A stretch of 64,000 nucleotides of DNA from the NCBI GenBank assembly GCA_004794655.1, contig SMMW01000565.1:1568001-1632000 (forward strand), given 5' to 3'. This DNA is from Marisa cornuarietis. Lineage: Eukaryota > Mollusca > Gastropoda > Architaenioglossa > Ampullariidae. The notes under the pieces were generated by a model. It was not told the origin of the DNA. It did not search any database and saw only the letters and a list, made by a program, of their open reading frames with translations. Both the position numbers and the translations under genes were made by a program. Numbering within the stretch: position 1 is the stretch's first letter; each line of letters begins with the position of its first letter. Shown here piece by piece: positions 34,001 through 46,417 of the stretch.

Positions 34001-35430
34001 CAAACCACCCCCTCCCCCCTCCCCCGCCCACTATGGTGCCAGAGTTTAACAGCGGCGTGTTCTAGTCACTTGTGTGTGCACGTGCAAGTTTCGTCGTGCA
34101 CTTTACTGACCTCTCCTCCCTTAAACACCTAGAAGAGCAACACCCAGCAGTAGGCATACCATTAACACCCGAGTGTTGCACGATTGTCATAGAAGAGCTC
34201 GGACAATAAATCTGAAGGACCGTAACTCTCAAGATTTTATTTCTGTCGGAGGGTAGGGCGAGGTTAACAGCGCACGAATGTAGGTAAAGGTGACAGTGAA
34301 CCTACAGTAGCACACTTAAGATACAAATCTCCTTTTTTTTTAAACCACATGTCGTACGACCCCCGAGTTAGGTAATGGCGTCGAGTTCTCAAGTTGAGGC
34401 ATTAGGCATATTTAAAACCACATTAATCCTCGTTAAGCATGTTCGTGAAAGGTGACTGATCACACAATATCATTGCCTACAGCTTCTTATTTAACATAGA
34501 GTGCTGCTCCTTTGTGGAAAAAAAATTAAGTTGAGCCGCGCGACCTTTTATAATTTATAGGGTTCAATGGTTTGTGTCGTTAAGACGTTGGATCAAAACT
34601 GTTGCGAGACCACAAGTTTTTTTTCTCCCTTCTCTTTGAAGTCATCTACCTGCCGACTAACCAAATGTGAACTTTCCTTCCAAGCAGCAAAGATTAAAAG
34701 CAAAATCAAACAAAACCTTGCCACATATTTCATAGGATAATACTCATGTCAATATGTGGTGAAAAATACAAACAAACAAACAAAAACAAACATGGAATCA
34801 TACTCAAAGGTCTATTTAAACAATCTTGAGTTCTCAGAAGTCGACAGAAGTAAAAGAAAGTAAATATAAGACAGTGTGACACACAACAGGAAAACATGTT
34901 GATACTAAAGATAACGAGGCAATGACTACAATAATATTAGTACAGCATTATCATGACCGAAACCAGTTACATCACTTACCAAAAAACTATTTTGATGTTT
35001 TTTTTTCAGTCTAGCGGAGCTGAAAAGGGTGTTAAATTTACTGTTTAATCTAACTGCATTAGGATACTTAAAGTTCACAAATTAATCTTCTTCTTCTTTC
35101 AGTCATCACATACACGAACATAGCAACAACAAAAAAATTTCCTCTTCAAAATTACATGTTATAAGTTTATTTAAGTGAGGCAAAGGAAGACGAAAGTTTT
35201 CTTTTAAATCCAGCAAATAAAGGACCTCAATTATTTCAAAGGATTTTTTTTCACAATGGCGGGTTGAGATCGACATTTTTCTCGAAGTCTCATAACATGA
35301 CTTACTGCCAGTTGCCAGAGATAAAGCCAAGACTAACGAATCCCACAGCATCCTTCCCTGACCCGACCCCTGTCTTCCCCTGATGTGGGACTGGGACCTG
35401 GCAAACATGTGGCTCTTCTAGCCTCTTAGT
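31068..35430. other. Non-coding stretch, no supported gene
   Basis: About 4.4 kb of unique sequence with a CpG-containing patch at 32380-32560 and homopolymers (G10 at 33911, T8 at 34325, A10 at 32588). Frames of about 100 codons occur, the largest at 32180-32506, without convincing features. Confidence 0.35.
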
Positions 35431-35480
35431 CGGCTGTTTGCTGCGGCGTTCGCTGGTCTGGAAACTACAGCAAACAGCCG
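35431..35480. repeat. Short perfect inverted repeat, 13-bp arms
   Basis: CGGCTGTTTGCTG at 35431-35443 is exactly complementary to 35468-35480 across a 24-nt loop. It may be a small hairpin or foldback end. No flanking duplication is seen. Confidence 0.8.
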
Positions 35481-36340
35481 CAATCCATGTCTGTGTGCGC
35501 GTGTGTGTGCGTCTGTCTGTACGCTAACCATCAACATTGCTATCTGTCCCCCCCCCCACGTTGAAGAGAAAGTGATGGAATTAATGTATGCACGTGACCC
35601 GACCTGTCCCCGCATCCACCAATCGCCGACATTGACAGCCAGGCTCCGTCCAACTGTCAGTCATCGTCTTTTCTTTTTTTTTTTTTTTTTTTTTTTTGAT
35701 AATCGTCTTACGATAATGTGAAACGAGGACGATCTTTCATGGTGCATGAAATTGTCCACTTAGAAGATCTGAGACGCCTCCGAGTTCTGCAATCCTATGA
35801 TGCGATCTAAAAGATTTACTGTAACTTATAGAAACGATTTCAGCAAAGGATTTTAAATGTCCTCCAGCTTCTTGTTGTAGCGCTCGTTCCTCTTTGCGTC
35901 GCTTTCCATAGTTTTATTTATTTATTTATTTATTTCCCATAATTTTGTGGGGCACGTCAAACGAAAAAAATAACCTGGTTAGTTTTTCTCTTTTAAAATC
36001 TTCTACATCCTGCTGTCATTTTGTGATTGACTCTCTCTCTCTTTCTCTGTATGTCGTATCTTTTCTCTATCTCTCCCCCTGTGCTTCCTTTCTACCTCTT
36101 TACTTCTTGCGATGTTGTGACCGTCCTGTAAGTGTCTTTTTCACAAAGAGGCAATAAAGAAAGCTACAGAAACAGACCCAGAGACACTAATTACACAGAA
36201 ATCCAAGGCATGTGCAAAACAGACAAGACACATCAAAGCAAGGCGCACAAAGACAGACTAGAGGACGGGGAAGACATCACAAAGAGGCATGGTACATGAT
36301 ACACGAAACATTAGCTGAACACACGAAAAATAGGAAATAG
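35481..36340. other. Non-coding stretch with poly-T and (TTTA)n
   Basis: A T run at 35673-35697 and (TTTA)n at 35913-35936. The run-up to the following minisatellite is degenerate. Confidence 0.5.
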
Positions 36341-36997
36341 GCTGGACACAGAGATAGGATACACAAAGACAGACCATAGAAAAGCTTGAGACAGAGACAG
36401 GATACAGAAAGACAGACCATAGAAAAGCTTGACACTGAGACAGGATACAGAAAGACAGACCATAGAAAAGCTTGACACAGAGACAGGATACAGAAAGACA
36501 GACCATAGAAAAGCTTGACACAGAGACAGACCATAGAAAAGCTTGACACAGAGACAGGATACAGAAAGACAGACCATAGAAAAGCTTGACACAGAGACAG
36601 GATACAGAAAGACAGGACATAGAAAAGCTTGACACAGAGACAGGATACAGAAAGACAGACCATAGAAAAGCTTGACACAGAGACAGGATACAGAAAGACA
36701 GGACATAGAAAAGCTTGACACAGAGACAGGATACAGAAAGACAGACCATAGAAAAGCTTGACACAGAGACAGGATACAGAAAGACAGACCATAGAAAAGC
36801 TTGACACTGAGACAGGATACAGAAAGACAGACCATAGAAAAGCTTGACACAAAGACAGGATACAGAAAGACAGACCATAGAAAAGCTTGACACAAAGACA
36901 GGATACAGTAAGACAGACCATAGAAAAGATTGACACAGAGACAGGATGCAGGAAGACAGACCATAGAAAAACTTCACACAGAGACAGGATACAGGAA
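36341..36997. repeat. 43-bp minisatellite, about 15 copies
   Basis: The unit contains CCATAGAAAAGCTTGACACAG followed by AGACAGGATACAGAAAGACAGA (43 bp). Copies are near-identical in the middle, with one shortened unit around 36510-36540 and diverged ends. The minus strand of the unit has no stop in any frame and 43 is not a multiple of three. Three overlapping minus frames of 217-271 codons therefore arise, each cycling through all frames (LFYGLSFCILSLCQAFLWSV-like). These are artefacts unless shown to be expressed. Confidence 0.95.
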
Positions 36998-37253
36998 GAC
37001 AGGACAAGAAGACTGGACTGCGACAGGACAGGATGGGGAGAGAGTACAAGGAGACAGGACCCAGGAAGATGAGCGACTCTCGGCGTGGACATCTTGTGGT
37101 CAGGTATTAGTTGAGCTTAAAATAATCCTGGCCAAGACAGGCCCAGCAGCTGGCAGAAGGCGGAAGGCAGCCAGAGGGCGCTTAAAGCAGATCACTGGCG
37201 TCGGTGACTCGTGTTTGTCGTCAGCTGCATGCCGGGACCGCGTGACCCTCGCC

Positions 37254-37276
37254 ATGTCGACCTCGGAGAGAGCCAG
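37254..37276 (+). CDS. Candidate first coding exon (start codon to splice donor)
   Basis: The ATG at 37254 lies in a good context (CTCGCCATGT) and is followed by seven codons (MSTSERA) and a near-consensus donor GCCAG|GTGAGA at 37276/37277. The preceding 150 bases are CpG- and GC-rich, as expected of a 5' UTR. I could not find the next exon. Such start-plus-donor combinations also occur by chance. Confidence 0.2.
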
Positions 37277-37659
37277 GTGAGAACTTCCCGAAACACCGCC
37301 AGCCTCGTTTTGAATACTGACTTTGCCATTGCGTCTGCATCGTTTGGATGCAGTTGTAGAAGCAGTGAAGTTTGGGGGATGGGATGTTGTGAGGTGGGTA
37401 GTGTGATACTAGGAGACTGCGATCACGTGCTCATGTGAGGAAAGTGAAATGTGGTATGTATTATGCTTATGTGTCTATTGTTACGTGCATGTGAATGCGT
37501 GCATTAATGCATGAATGTATTTTCTTGACTGTGATAAGAGAGCGAAGTATTTAGTGTATTCTTGTAAGTTTCAGAAAAAGCGGACAGGGGTAAACTGTGT
37601 CCCGCCCTGTGTCACAGGAAAATGGTGTCTTGCATTTCTGTCACTCTTTCTCCCCTTGT
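37277..37659. other. Non-coding stretch, possible intron start
   Basis: Unique DNA between the candidate first exon and the next microsatellite. Nothing else is seen. Confidence 0.4.
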
Positions 37660-37678
37660 CTCTCTCTCTCTCCCCACC

Positions 37679-37744
<66 letters not shown>
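37660..37744. repeat. (TC)n(CA)n compound microsatellite
   Basis: CT-rich blocks are followed by about 26 CA repeats. The His/Thr and Val/Cys frames on either strand are artefacts. Confidence 0.95.
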
Positions 37745-37747
<3 letters not shown>

Positions 37748-40206
37748 CTCCCAGATGTAAGATTCCTGCACATGAAGGGTAGTAATAACGCATGGATTGG
37801 TCCGACCTCGCAAAGTTCCTTTCATGCCTACTGTCCAGTACAACCCTCCTTCCTCCTCCCCACCACCTGGTCTTCTCTTGTTCTCATCCAGTGCCGAGGT
37901 ACACGAGCATTCACACATATTTTCCATACATTAAAGTTTCTATAGATGTCACGGGTGAAATGAGCTCTACAGATAAGATTTATTTATCATAAACCAATGC
38001 TTCCCACCGCCAAATAAAACTAAACCCCGAAAGGGAAATTTGCCAAGTGGGTTTGAAAACATAAATATTTGGTGTCGGGCGTCTGAAATAGTCAAGACAC
38101 TCGCAGGTCTCGACACGTAAAGGAATCAGACATGACCACTGGTAGTTTATTACTCTTTCTCAAATGTCAGTGAAATAGTTTTAGCTGGAGTCTAAACTTT
38201 CCCCTTCCCTTCAAACATCCCCCTCCTCTAATTAGGGGTCTGTAAACTCAGTCAACGGCTCCCTGGAACCAACGCACCTCACAACTAATCTCCCCATAAC
38301 TTGTAAAAACAAAACTTCCTACGGTAGATTTATGTTCAGAAAAACATCACCAAAGGACCTAAAACACTTCTAATATTCCTCTACCCGGAAAAAAAGTCCA
38401 GACAGACACGAGAAAAACGTAAAAACTTTACAGACAGGGAACATCTCATCAACGATAACGAAAGGATGTTAATTAAGGGAGGACTCATTGTGCTGTTGTC
38501 CCGTTGGACAGGACTGTAGCAGTGATGCTGTCTGGCCACCTTCTAAAAAGGGATGTGGGTGGTGATCTCGACCTTGCGCTCGAGCCAGAAAAGTTCTCTT
38601 TGCCCAACCTGCCCAGCAGTTGTCCAGAAAAACCTGATTTGTCAGGGTTGGTGAAGCTGAAAGACGAGTCAGCTCGGTTTCTCTCCACAAAACCATGTCA
38701 CAGACATGGCAAACGCCTTACACATCTTCCGGGGTATAGGTTATTGATCAACCGTTTAATTTGATGTAACTGGTACTGAAAGCAAATTCCTTTTTATTAC
38801 CACTCACCGCTCCATTTTGCCCTCTAATTGTGAGGCTGGCAGCATTGATTAAACTACTAGTTCCTCCGAGCTTCTCTCTTATCTCTACCATAGACTAAAG
38901 AAAAGTTATCGTCTCCAGCTGCGCTACCTCTCTACAAGTTATATATTGTGAGTAAAGTTCATTCGTGATGTTAACAGGTAGCCTGTGACGAGGCTGAGTG
39001 CCACAAACCCACATGCACTACAAAGTAAATACAATGATACGAAGCGTTCGTCATCATCAAAATATTTTTTTGTCAGAAGCCATGAATCAACACCTGCAGG
39101 GACACGCAAGCTGCTACCCACAGCGACATCCGGATGGTCCAGGACTGATAACCCCAGGCGATATGTGTTATCTCTCAGGGGTGCGGTCCTCAAGGCGACT
39201 GTCGTCTGGCTGATGGCCTGGTGAAAGCTCCTTACATTCCACGAGATGGTTGTTGTAAGATGCTTACGGTGTCATACTTTCGTATGCAGCAGACACGCCC
39301 ATCTCTCTTTCAGTTTTATGTCTGAAGATAAACGCCGGGGTGTTTATAAACACAGGTGCGCAGTCCTGTGTAGGTAGTCATGTATGGCATGCGGTCACAT
39401 ACCATGAACTAAATCATTGTAAACACATAGTCGGGTGTCAAGTGGGGGGGAGGGGGACTCTCTTTCAGCCATAATGAATAATAGCTTCAATCTGGGGTAA
39501 CATAACAATCATTATTATTATTAGATCACTATTAATGTGCATGTGTCGATTTTTTTTAAAAATAAACAGGTCTCGATTAAATTTGGGATCGAGACAAGGA
39601 CGACTTTTATCCCAAACAGATCCCCACGGTGAGAATGGAACATGCATACTTTTCAGATATGCAGGTGGATGAAAGATGACGCACAGGCGCACAGTTTGAT
39701 AATGTTTTTCTTTTGTTTTATTTTATTTTTATTTTTATGCCTGTCTCAGAGCTTCGTCACCCTTAAAAAGTATTCCCACGAGGAGTTTTGTTGTTGTTTT
39801 TTTTCGATAAAGGCTGGCGACTGATGGTCACGTGACATAACTGAGGGGCGAACACGGCATGAGACATAGCAAAGAAAATGTAACTCTTATCATGAAAGAG
39901 ATTAACCATCTAATAGATGACAGGCCTGGGAAAGACAGACGACGCATAAGTTGGAGGGTCAACGTCGACTTCATCAGCGACGGCAGAATGAGGAAGAAAA
40001 GTCTGCTATCGGTGGTGTACGAAGGTTCATGGGAGCTGAGGCATACCTATATCTCTTTTTCTCTCTCCTCCTCCTTTGCATCTCGAGGAAGATAAGGGAT
40101 GTTTATTCAGATCAGCGAATGTATTATCTTGAACTGGGTCCAGCCCATTTACTTAAAACATTGCCCTGTAGCTGACCTTAAAAAAGCAGAAGGCCAAACA
40201 GAAGAC
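37745..40206. other. Non-coding stretch, no supported gene
   Basis: Unique sequence. At 38469-38764 both strands carry 60-86-codon frames with Ser/Pro/Lys-rich content, without splice support. Confidence 0.35.
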
Positions 40207-40376
40207 GTGGTATACTGTCACCTCAGAGACTAATGTACCTCCATCACATCAGAGACTAATGCACCTCCATCACATCAGAGACTAATGTACCTCCATCACA
40301 TCAGAGACTAATGTACCTCCATCACATCAGAGAATAGTGTACCTCCATCACATCAAAGAATAATGTACCTCCACGA
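40207..40376. repeat. 26-bp minisatellite, about six copies
   Basis: The unit CATCACATCAGAGACTAATG plus TACCTC is repeated from about 40219 to 40372. Outer copies are slightly diverged. Confidence 0.9.
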
Positions 40377-40494
40377 GGCCATTACTACTCGACAGGTACT
40401 AATGTATCCTAATATCAGGTGTAGGAAGCGCGAACTTAAATTGGCGCCAATGTTAAATACAAAAGTAGTGGAGGTGGTGGTGTGGGTGGGTGGG

Positions 40495-40666
40495 TGAGCT
40501 AGTGCTGAGGTAACAACTAAGGTTATATCACGCAAAGCAGCCAGCCTTGTAAACAAATGCCATATGCAGAGAAAGAACAGTGTGCCCGAGACGAGATCTG
40601 AACCCGGGACACCCAGTCCTTGCTGTATTGGTGACAGGCGCTAACCATTGTGCAGCCGGACCGCCC
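40495..40666 (-). mobile_element. tRNA-derived SINE, family B
   Basis: Minus strand: GGGCGGTCCGGCTGCACAATGG (A-box region), TTAGCGCCTGTCACCAATACAG, GGGTTCAGATCTCG (B box), then CGGGCACACTGTTCTTT and TTTGTTTACAAGGCTG. It closely matches the plus-strand copy at 43661. Confidence 0.8.
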
Positions 40667-41321
40667 GATGTTAAGTACAACAACAATGGTCAGAAGGACA
40701 GACAAAGAGATATGGACAAACATAAGGACAGTCTATCATTTTCCATTATTTATTTCTGCTGGATTCTATTCCCCATGTCACGCCCGACCAAACAGAATGC
40801 ACGGATGTCTCGACAAAATAAACGGTGTAAGTAATGAGCCTCGGCTAAATTGTTTCTGCATCACCGAGCAAATAGGAAAACAGCAAGTAAACAGTAAGCA
40901 CCCGTGTTACGATGACTAGAAAATTTAGGAGGAAAACACAAGGTTAAAGGGCAACCTTTACACGAACTGTGGCAATGAAGTTGGTGACGTCATCTATAGT
41001 GCTGGGCGCTGAGAGCGACATCCTCTGCTGAGGCAGTTAAGGTTCTGTCACACGCGTGGTTAACCAGTTAAGGTGCTGTTACACGCTGGGATCAATCCAT
41101 AGCAATGCTTGCAATCTATAATTACAATCTGCTTCTGGGCATGTGAACACGACCACTGACAAACACGACTGAGCTTTGTCGAGTATGGATCATAGAAAGA
41201 TATAGCAACAAGAATATACGTACCGGAAATGCACGGGAGTCCACAGAAAACAACCAAACATTGGTTATTAAAAAATTAACTTCTTTATGAAGACTTGAAA
41301 CAGCATGAAGATAAAAAACAG

Positions 41322-41359
<38 letters not shown>
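41322..41359. repeat. (CT)n(CA)n microsatellite
   Basis: About eight CT repeats followed by about ten CA repeats. Confidence 0.95.
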
Positions 41360-41554
41360 GTGAACCAGCACACACGTGCACAAGGCTTTACGCGATTCTT
41401 TTCACGTGCAGGTGCGTTTTTCTTGTCTGTGTTCGGGTTTGTTTGACGTCATCAAACCCTCGCTAGTGACAGTTAGTTTGACAGGAACAACAACCGACTT
41501 GAAAGGGAAAGCGTTACAATAATCATTTCAGTCTCGTCAGCTACTCACGAACCA

Positions 41555-41758
41555 CCAATCAGCGAGCGCCGCGTGGCAAGCCCCCCCCACCCCCCACCCC
41601 CGGAGAAACGCAGTACGGGCGCCATGTTGCAATGTAAACGTCACAAGATATCTACCAGCCGGCGGAGCGAGGTGCAAATGCCAAACAGTTGTTTGTAAGC
41701 TGTGCTCAGTGTGTAGCCGCCAGCCATCTTGACAGACGAGCTCCAGCCGGGAGAAGAA
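41555..41758 (+). promoter_or_regulatory. CpG-rich promoter-like patch with CCAAT and YY1-type motifs
   Basis: CCAATCAGCG (NF-Y-type) at 41555, followed by GC-rich and C-rich sequence, CGCCATGTTG at 41620-41629 and GCCATCTTGAC at 41723-41733. The last two resemble YY1 sites, often close to TATA-less start sites. It is CpG-rich compared with its flanks. An ATG in good context follows at 41759. Confidence 0.35.
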
Positions 41759-41935
41759 ATGGCGAACAGTTTACCTGCGCGGATGGGAACTCAAAGCTTT
41801 GAGTTTTATTTTCCACCTGGGGGTCAAGTGTGCAGCACACGTTTAGCACGCTGCATGGAGGTCGATCGCATAGCAGTCACAGCTAATGCTGTTGGTAGTT
41901 TACAAGCAGGCCTTAGCCATGATGCTGACGGTTAA
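41759..41935 (+). CDS. Hypothetical 58-codon ORF behind a CpG-rich promoter-like patch
   Basis: The ATG at 41759 has purine -3 and G +4 (GAAATGG). The frame begins MANSLPARMGTQSFEFYFPP, then GGQVCSTRLARCMEVDRIAV, and ends at TAA 41933-41935. It could be a short protein or the first exon of a spliced gene, but no strong donor is visible. No family is recognised. The position right behind the promoter-like patch is the main support. Confidence 0.2.
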   Translation: MANSLPARMGTQSFEFYFPPGGQVCSTRLARCMEVDRIAVTANAVGSLQAGLSHDADG

Positions 41936-43660
41936 CTGAGCAGCCAGCGCCTTGGTCTCAAACCTCCATGGGGAGATCTGATCTGGAACCGTTCCAGCTC
42001 CTCCTGTACGCAAACTCTCCAGGTTTCCGGTCAGAGCTGTGTTTTGCAATGCGTTTGGTTTAAAATACATTATCATTGTCTCAGACCTTTGTTGCTGATA
42101 CCAGCACCTTCCCACAGGACACAGCTTCCCGGACAGCTGTCCAGCTGTACTGTCAGGCAGCTGTTGAGTCTCAATGTCACGACTGGCGAACAACGGGACA
42201 TGACACAACTCTACGTGAGCTCATTTGCATATTAAACTAACATGTCTTCAAACTGCGACCCCAGATATGGCAACCACATCTTTTGTGTTCCACTTTTTAG
42301 CAGCTAATGTGTCGCAATGTTACCTCCTTGTTGGTGAAATGGCAGGAGCGGCGAGCGAGTTAGAATGTCAGAAGAGAGCCACGAATCTCGAGCACCTGAC
42401 AATGGGTATCATCGAGTGTCTAAAACCCACCCCAAAAGCTTTCTGTTTGTCTTATACCCTCTGAGGTGCAAACAAAACTCTAAAAGGACTTTTCAATATG
42501 TCCAAGGGTTCAATAACTGCTTCCTAAATATACAGACAAACAAACGACCGGGTAAATAACAATATAATCGGAGGTGTGGAGGAGAAAGGTAAAATACAAA
42601 GAGAAGCATGGCGAGAAAGGAGGAGTGAGGGAATACAGACAAACAGGCAAACGGTCAGAAAGACGAACAGACACAATGGACAGACACACGAACAGACAAG
42701 CGGACAGAAGAAGAACAAACATCCTGACGGACGGAGATAAGGAAGAATACATTTAATATAATGTGTGAATCAGTGATCGCTGTGCGTGCGCATGTGTGAG
42801 AGAGAGAGTGAATAAGAGTGAGAACATGCGTTGGTGGAGATAAGGCAGCTAGAGTTCCCCCCCCCCCAAAAAAAAACCCCCCCCATCTCCCCCCACCGCC
42901 CTCTGCAGCAATAAGGCTATGTGTGCGTATTGTAAACATGAGTTGTTGACCCCGACAGTTTAATTAAGCCAGCAAATATGCACTCCCACATGCTGACCAA
43001 GATCGCCAAAGCCAATTCACAAGGGTGAGAGGGGAAAAAACAAAACAGTTTAAAAAAACAAAAATACGAAACACGAAAGAGACGAAAGACAGAGCCAACC
43101 AACATGGACTACGACTTCCAAACTTCGTCCGAGCTTTCTGTGAGTTGAACTCTTTCTGAAGACCTTTCTAAAGCGGAGACATACTCGCGAATTTGTTTGC
43201 CAAAGTTGTGATATATATATATATATATATAGATAGATTGAAACTCTTTGTTAACTATAGCCACATATTCCTTACTGAAGAAGGGCCTTTAGCAGCGCCG
43301 CCATGTCCAGCGTACAGCGGGTTGAAAGCTTCACTACACGCGAGCACGTTCTCAGTTTTCACACTCAGAGCAAGTTTTACACATTTCCCATGCACGTGCA
43401 GAACAGCCTGCACCCTCTTGTTATAAAGTTTCGGTATTCCTGCACGATGCTGCTAACCTGTTTTCTATCTCCTGCAATAACTGTCATTACAGGTTCATCT
43501 GACTAGTATTAACCCTGACATTTCGTGCCCCCCCCCCATCTCTCTCTCTCTTTCTCTCTCTTACTTTCTCACTTTCTCTTTTTCCCCCCCCCCCCCCGCA
43601 ACCAACCTTCCCCAGCTTTTCTTTTACTGTCGCATCCCACATCCCCTCGTACATCAGCGT
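41936..43660. other. Non-coding stretch, no supported gene
   Basis: Purine-rich GACAGACA/AACAGACA tract at 42620-42740, a C/A/C homopolymer cluster at 42858-42896, a (TA)n run at 43211-43230, and CT- and C-rich runs at 43529-43600. Confidence 0.4.
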
Positions 43661-43862
43661 GGGCGGTGCGGTGGCGCAATGGTTAGCGCCTGTCACCAAT
43701 ACAGTGAGGGTTGGCTGTCCTGGGTTCAGATCTCGTCTCGGGCACGCTGTTCTTTTTGTGGCATCTGTTTACAGGGCTGACTGCCTCTCCGTGATATAGC
43801 CTTAGTTGCTGGTTCGTCGTGAAACACCAATTCCCCCCTCTCCCCTTGTACATTAAAATTAT
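43661..43862 (+). mobile_element. tRNA-derived SINE, family B, best-preserved copy
   Basis: Head GGGCGGTGCGGTGGCGCAATGG has a perfect A box (TGGCGCAATGG at 43672-43682, fitting TRGYNNARNGG). The B-box region GGTTCAGATCT lies at 43723-43733. The tail CGTCTCGGGCACGCTGTTCTTT ... TTTACAGGGCTGACTGCC ... CACCAATTCCCC matches the 40.6-kb copy. No plausible anticodon arm is present, so this is a SINE, not a tRNA. Confidence 0.85.
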
Positions 43863-46150
43863 AAAGATCAAGGTTGATCGCCAGGGTCACATTCGGCGTA
43901 CTTCACATCTAGAAACTTTTTGAAAATATTAATTCATCTGTTCTGGCATCACAGTACACAATATATGGCTGCACTGTGAGGTGTGTGAATTTAGTTTTAA
44001 TACTCCTAGTAAAATTCTTAAAGTTCAACGTTTTCATACTTTTAGAAAAAAAGTGTGAGGTATTTTTTATACTTGTAGCAAAATTGTTTAATTTGTGATC
44101 GATTTTTATGTTTCTAGTAAAGTCGCTTGTGATCTGTTTTGAAGCTTTCAGTAAATCCCACGCTTGTGTTTATGTTCATTACTATTAACGATGCGTGCGC
44201 ATCTGACGGGATGACGAAAACATCCGCCAGCGACCCGACAATGGACAACTTTGTTTGTGGTTTGTATGTCTTGTCTCTCCAGACACGTCTGTACGTTTCC
44301 CAGACCCGACATTTATTAACGCGGGTTATTTATACATAATTATATATAACCATTTATTACAATGCATCGTGCGTTTCCAATTTTTCACATGATAGACGAT
44401 GAAGAAAAGTGGGAGGTCGCCAGTCCATGTTTCACTACCACCACCAACACCCCTCCCTGCTCCAGAACATCCCCCCCCCCCCACATCTATTGTAAGTCAC
44501 GACCGGCATTGTTTACAGAAGCAGCGTACAGATGTTCCCAAGGTTTCGTAAATAAACAGAGGCTGACAGGCGCATCGGCAGTTAGTCACCCAGGGGAGTG
44601 TTTTCAAACACCCTCCCTACCCTCCAGCCCCTACTTACTTCTCTTCTAGAAACATCGCCACACCTGCCCACGTGCGGGCGTTTGAGTGAACGTGGCCGGT
44701 GTCTTCCTCGCCCGTGAGTGAACAGTCATCTGTCTCCCAAAGCGGCATTGATGAAAGAAGTTTTGTAAACAAGACAATGAAACAACTGCGCATCTCTTCT
44801 CGAAGTAAACATTATGGAGGGACTTCTGAGGAAAACTGAAAGTCCAGGCTCTTTGGTTGATTTCTTGTGTGATTTGTTATTGTGGGGATTACTATAAAGC
44901 TTCAGACTTCTTTATTCATTGAGCACATTTTCTTTTTAGATATAAATGCAAGTTTTTGAATGCCACATGTACAGTAGATAAGTTTGTTTACCTAATAAAA
45001 TCTACATTTACTGCGAAACAAACTGATGGCTTCATCACCAACACACGTCTCCTCAGACAGAGGCTCGCTCTTATTTCTTGAATTCTGGAACAGCATCGCT
45101 TGTAGACATAAGACACTGACACAGTATGTTATTTGTTATACTGTATTGTGTATATGAATGTTAGTATCTATTGTTTGATTTACTATATGCGTGAAATGAA
45201 AATGCATTTAAGACAGAAATGTGACCTGCGCTGAGAACACGAACGTATCGGCGACTACACAAGGCGGAGGGTAGGGACGATTCTAGAAGGTGGGACAACG
45301 GGTGAAGACAGATGGACCGACGACGAAGAGACAGACAAACAGAGGTGGACAGACAGTAATTCATTTTCTCAATTGTCGTCCTTGCTGGATGCTCTTTGGG
45401 CAGATGATTATATGGACGGACAAAAAGACAATTGGCGAGTTTTCTGATGAGAGTTAATTACACTGGTTTCTCTTCGCTCATAGTTACTTTCAGAACTGAT
45501 GACTGACCAAACTATCACAGAATGCTCTCAGAGACCAAGCAGCCAGTACTATGTGCATGCGGAAAGGTGTGCCAGTGGAATATGTAAGCTCTGCTTTTGT
45601 AGCCAGGTGTGCCACCGCCACAGAAAAGCCCAGGTTTTGTGGCCAGGTGTGCACGAGCCGACACGCGCATGTCTGTGCGAAGCCTCGGCACCAGCCCATC
45701 GTCTACCCCTTCCACCCCACCCCCCACAACTTGCCAGACGGTTCTGTGAGGGAGACTTCCCAAGAATGTACGGGGAGGGGAGGGGAGGACCTATCCCCTT
45801 GTCTTCCATTGTGCTGACTACGCGCGGCAGCTGATGCATGCTGGGTAAATGCACAGAGCGATCCTTGTGTCAAGCACCCAGCTCTGGCCGACATCACTGT
45901 CAGAATTTTGATATAAGCAGGAAGAACTGTTGCAAAAGGGGGGGTCAGGGTGGGGGTTACGGTTAGGGAGTGGTAAGAGTATTCAAGCCATCTTCCTCAG
46001 CCATCCTGGCGACCTCTGTGACCTCTCTAGTCTCCGCCCAGCTGCTACACAGCAACACAGGTGCGAAGATTTTACTTTAATCTCAAACAACCAAAACAAA
46101 CACTGTTGATTAAAACAACAAGTGTCAACAACGTTGACTGGCGTTAACTA
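43863..46150. other. Non-coding stretch, no supported gene
   Basis: AT-rich to 44350, then mixed. A C-rich run lies at 44470-44481. A 19-bp motif (TTTTGTAGCCAGGTGTGC type) recurs at 45595 and 45636. Frames at 45499-45854 on both strands conflict and lack splice support. Confidence 0.35.
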
Positions 46151-46156
46151 AAGAAC

Positions 46157-46187
46157 TGATGATGATGATGATGATGATGATGATGTG
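46157..46187. repeat. (ATG)n microsatellite
   Basis: About nine to ten ATG/GAT repeats. Confidence 0.9.
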
Positions 46188-46417
46188 ATTTGAAAATTGA
46201 TGACGATGGTGATGCGACTGAAACAGTTACTGACAAAAATGGTTTTGATAAAGAACCATTGACGGTCGGACACATCCCTGCTGCACTATGGAGATCAAAG
46301 ACACGATACCTGCGCACCTTTCTGCTCTCGCACACCTGGTCTGAACTTGTTTACAACAGAGTATTTTTAGAACAGCCTTCCCGTGCAGGCTGCACGAGCC
46401 ATGCGCATCACACAGAC

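Noticed and set aside
36341..36997. Regular repeat considered as a CRISPR array
   Set aside because: The repeat is contiguous with no unique spacers, and the DNA is eukaryotic.
36258..37092. Three overlapping minus-strand frames with membrane-protein-like content
   Set aside because: Explained by the 43-bp minisatellite lacking stops on that strand.
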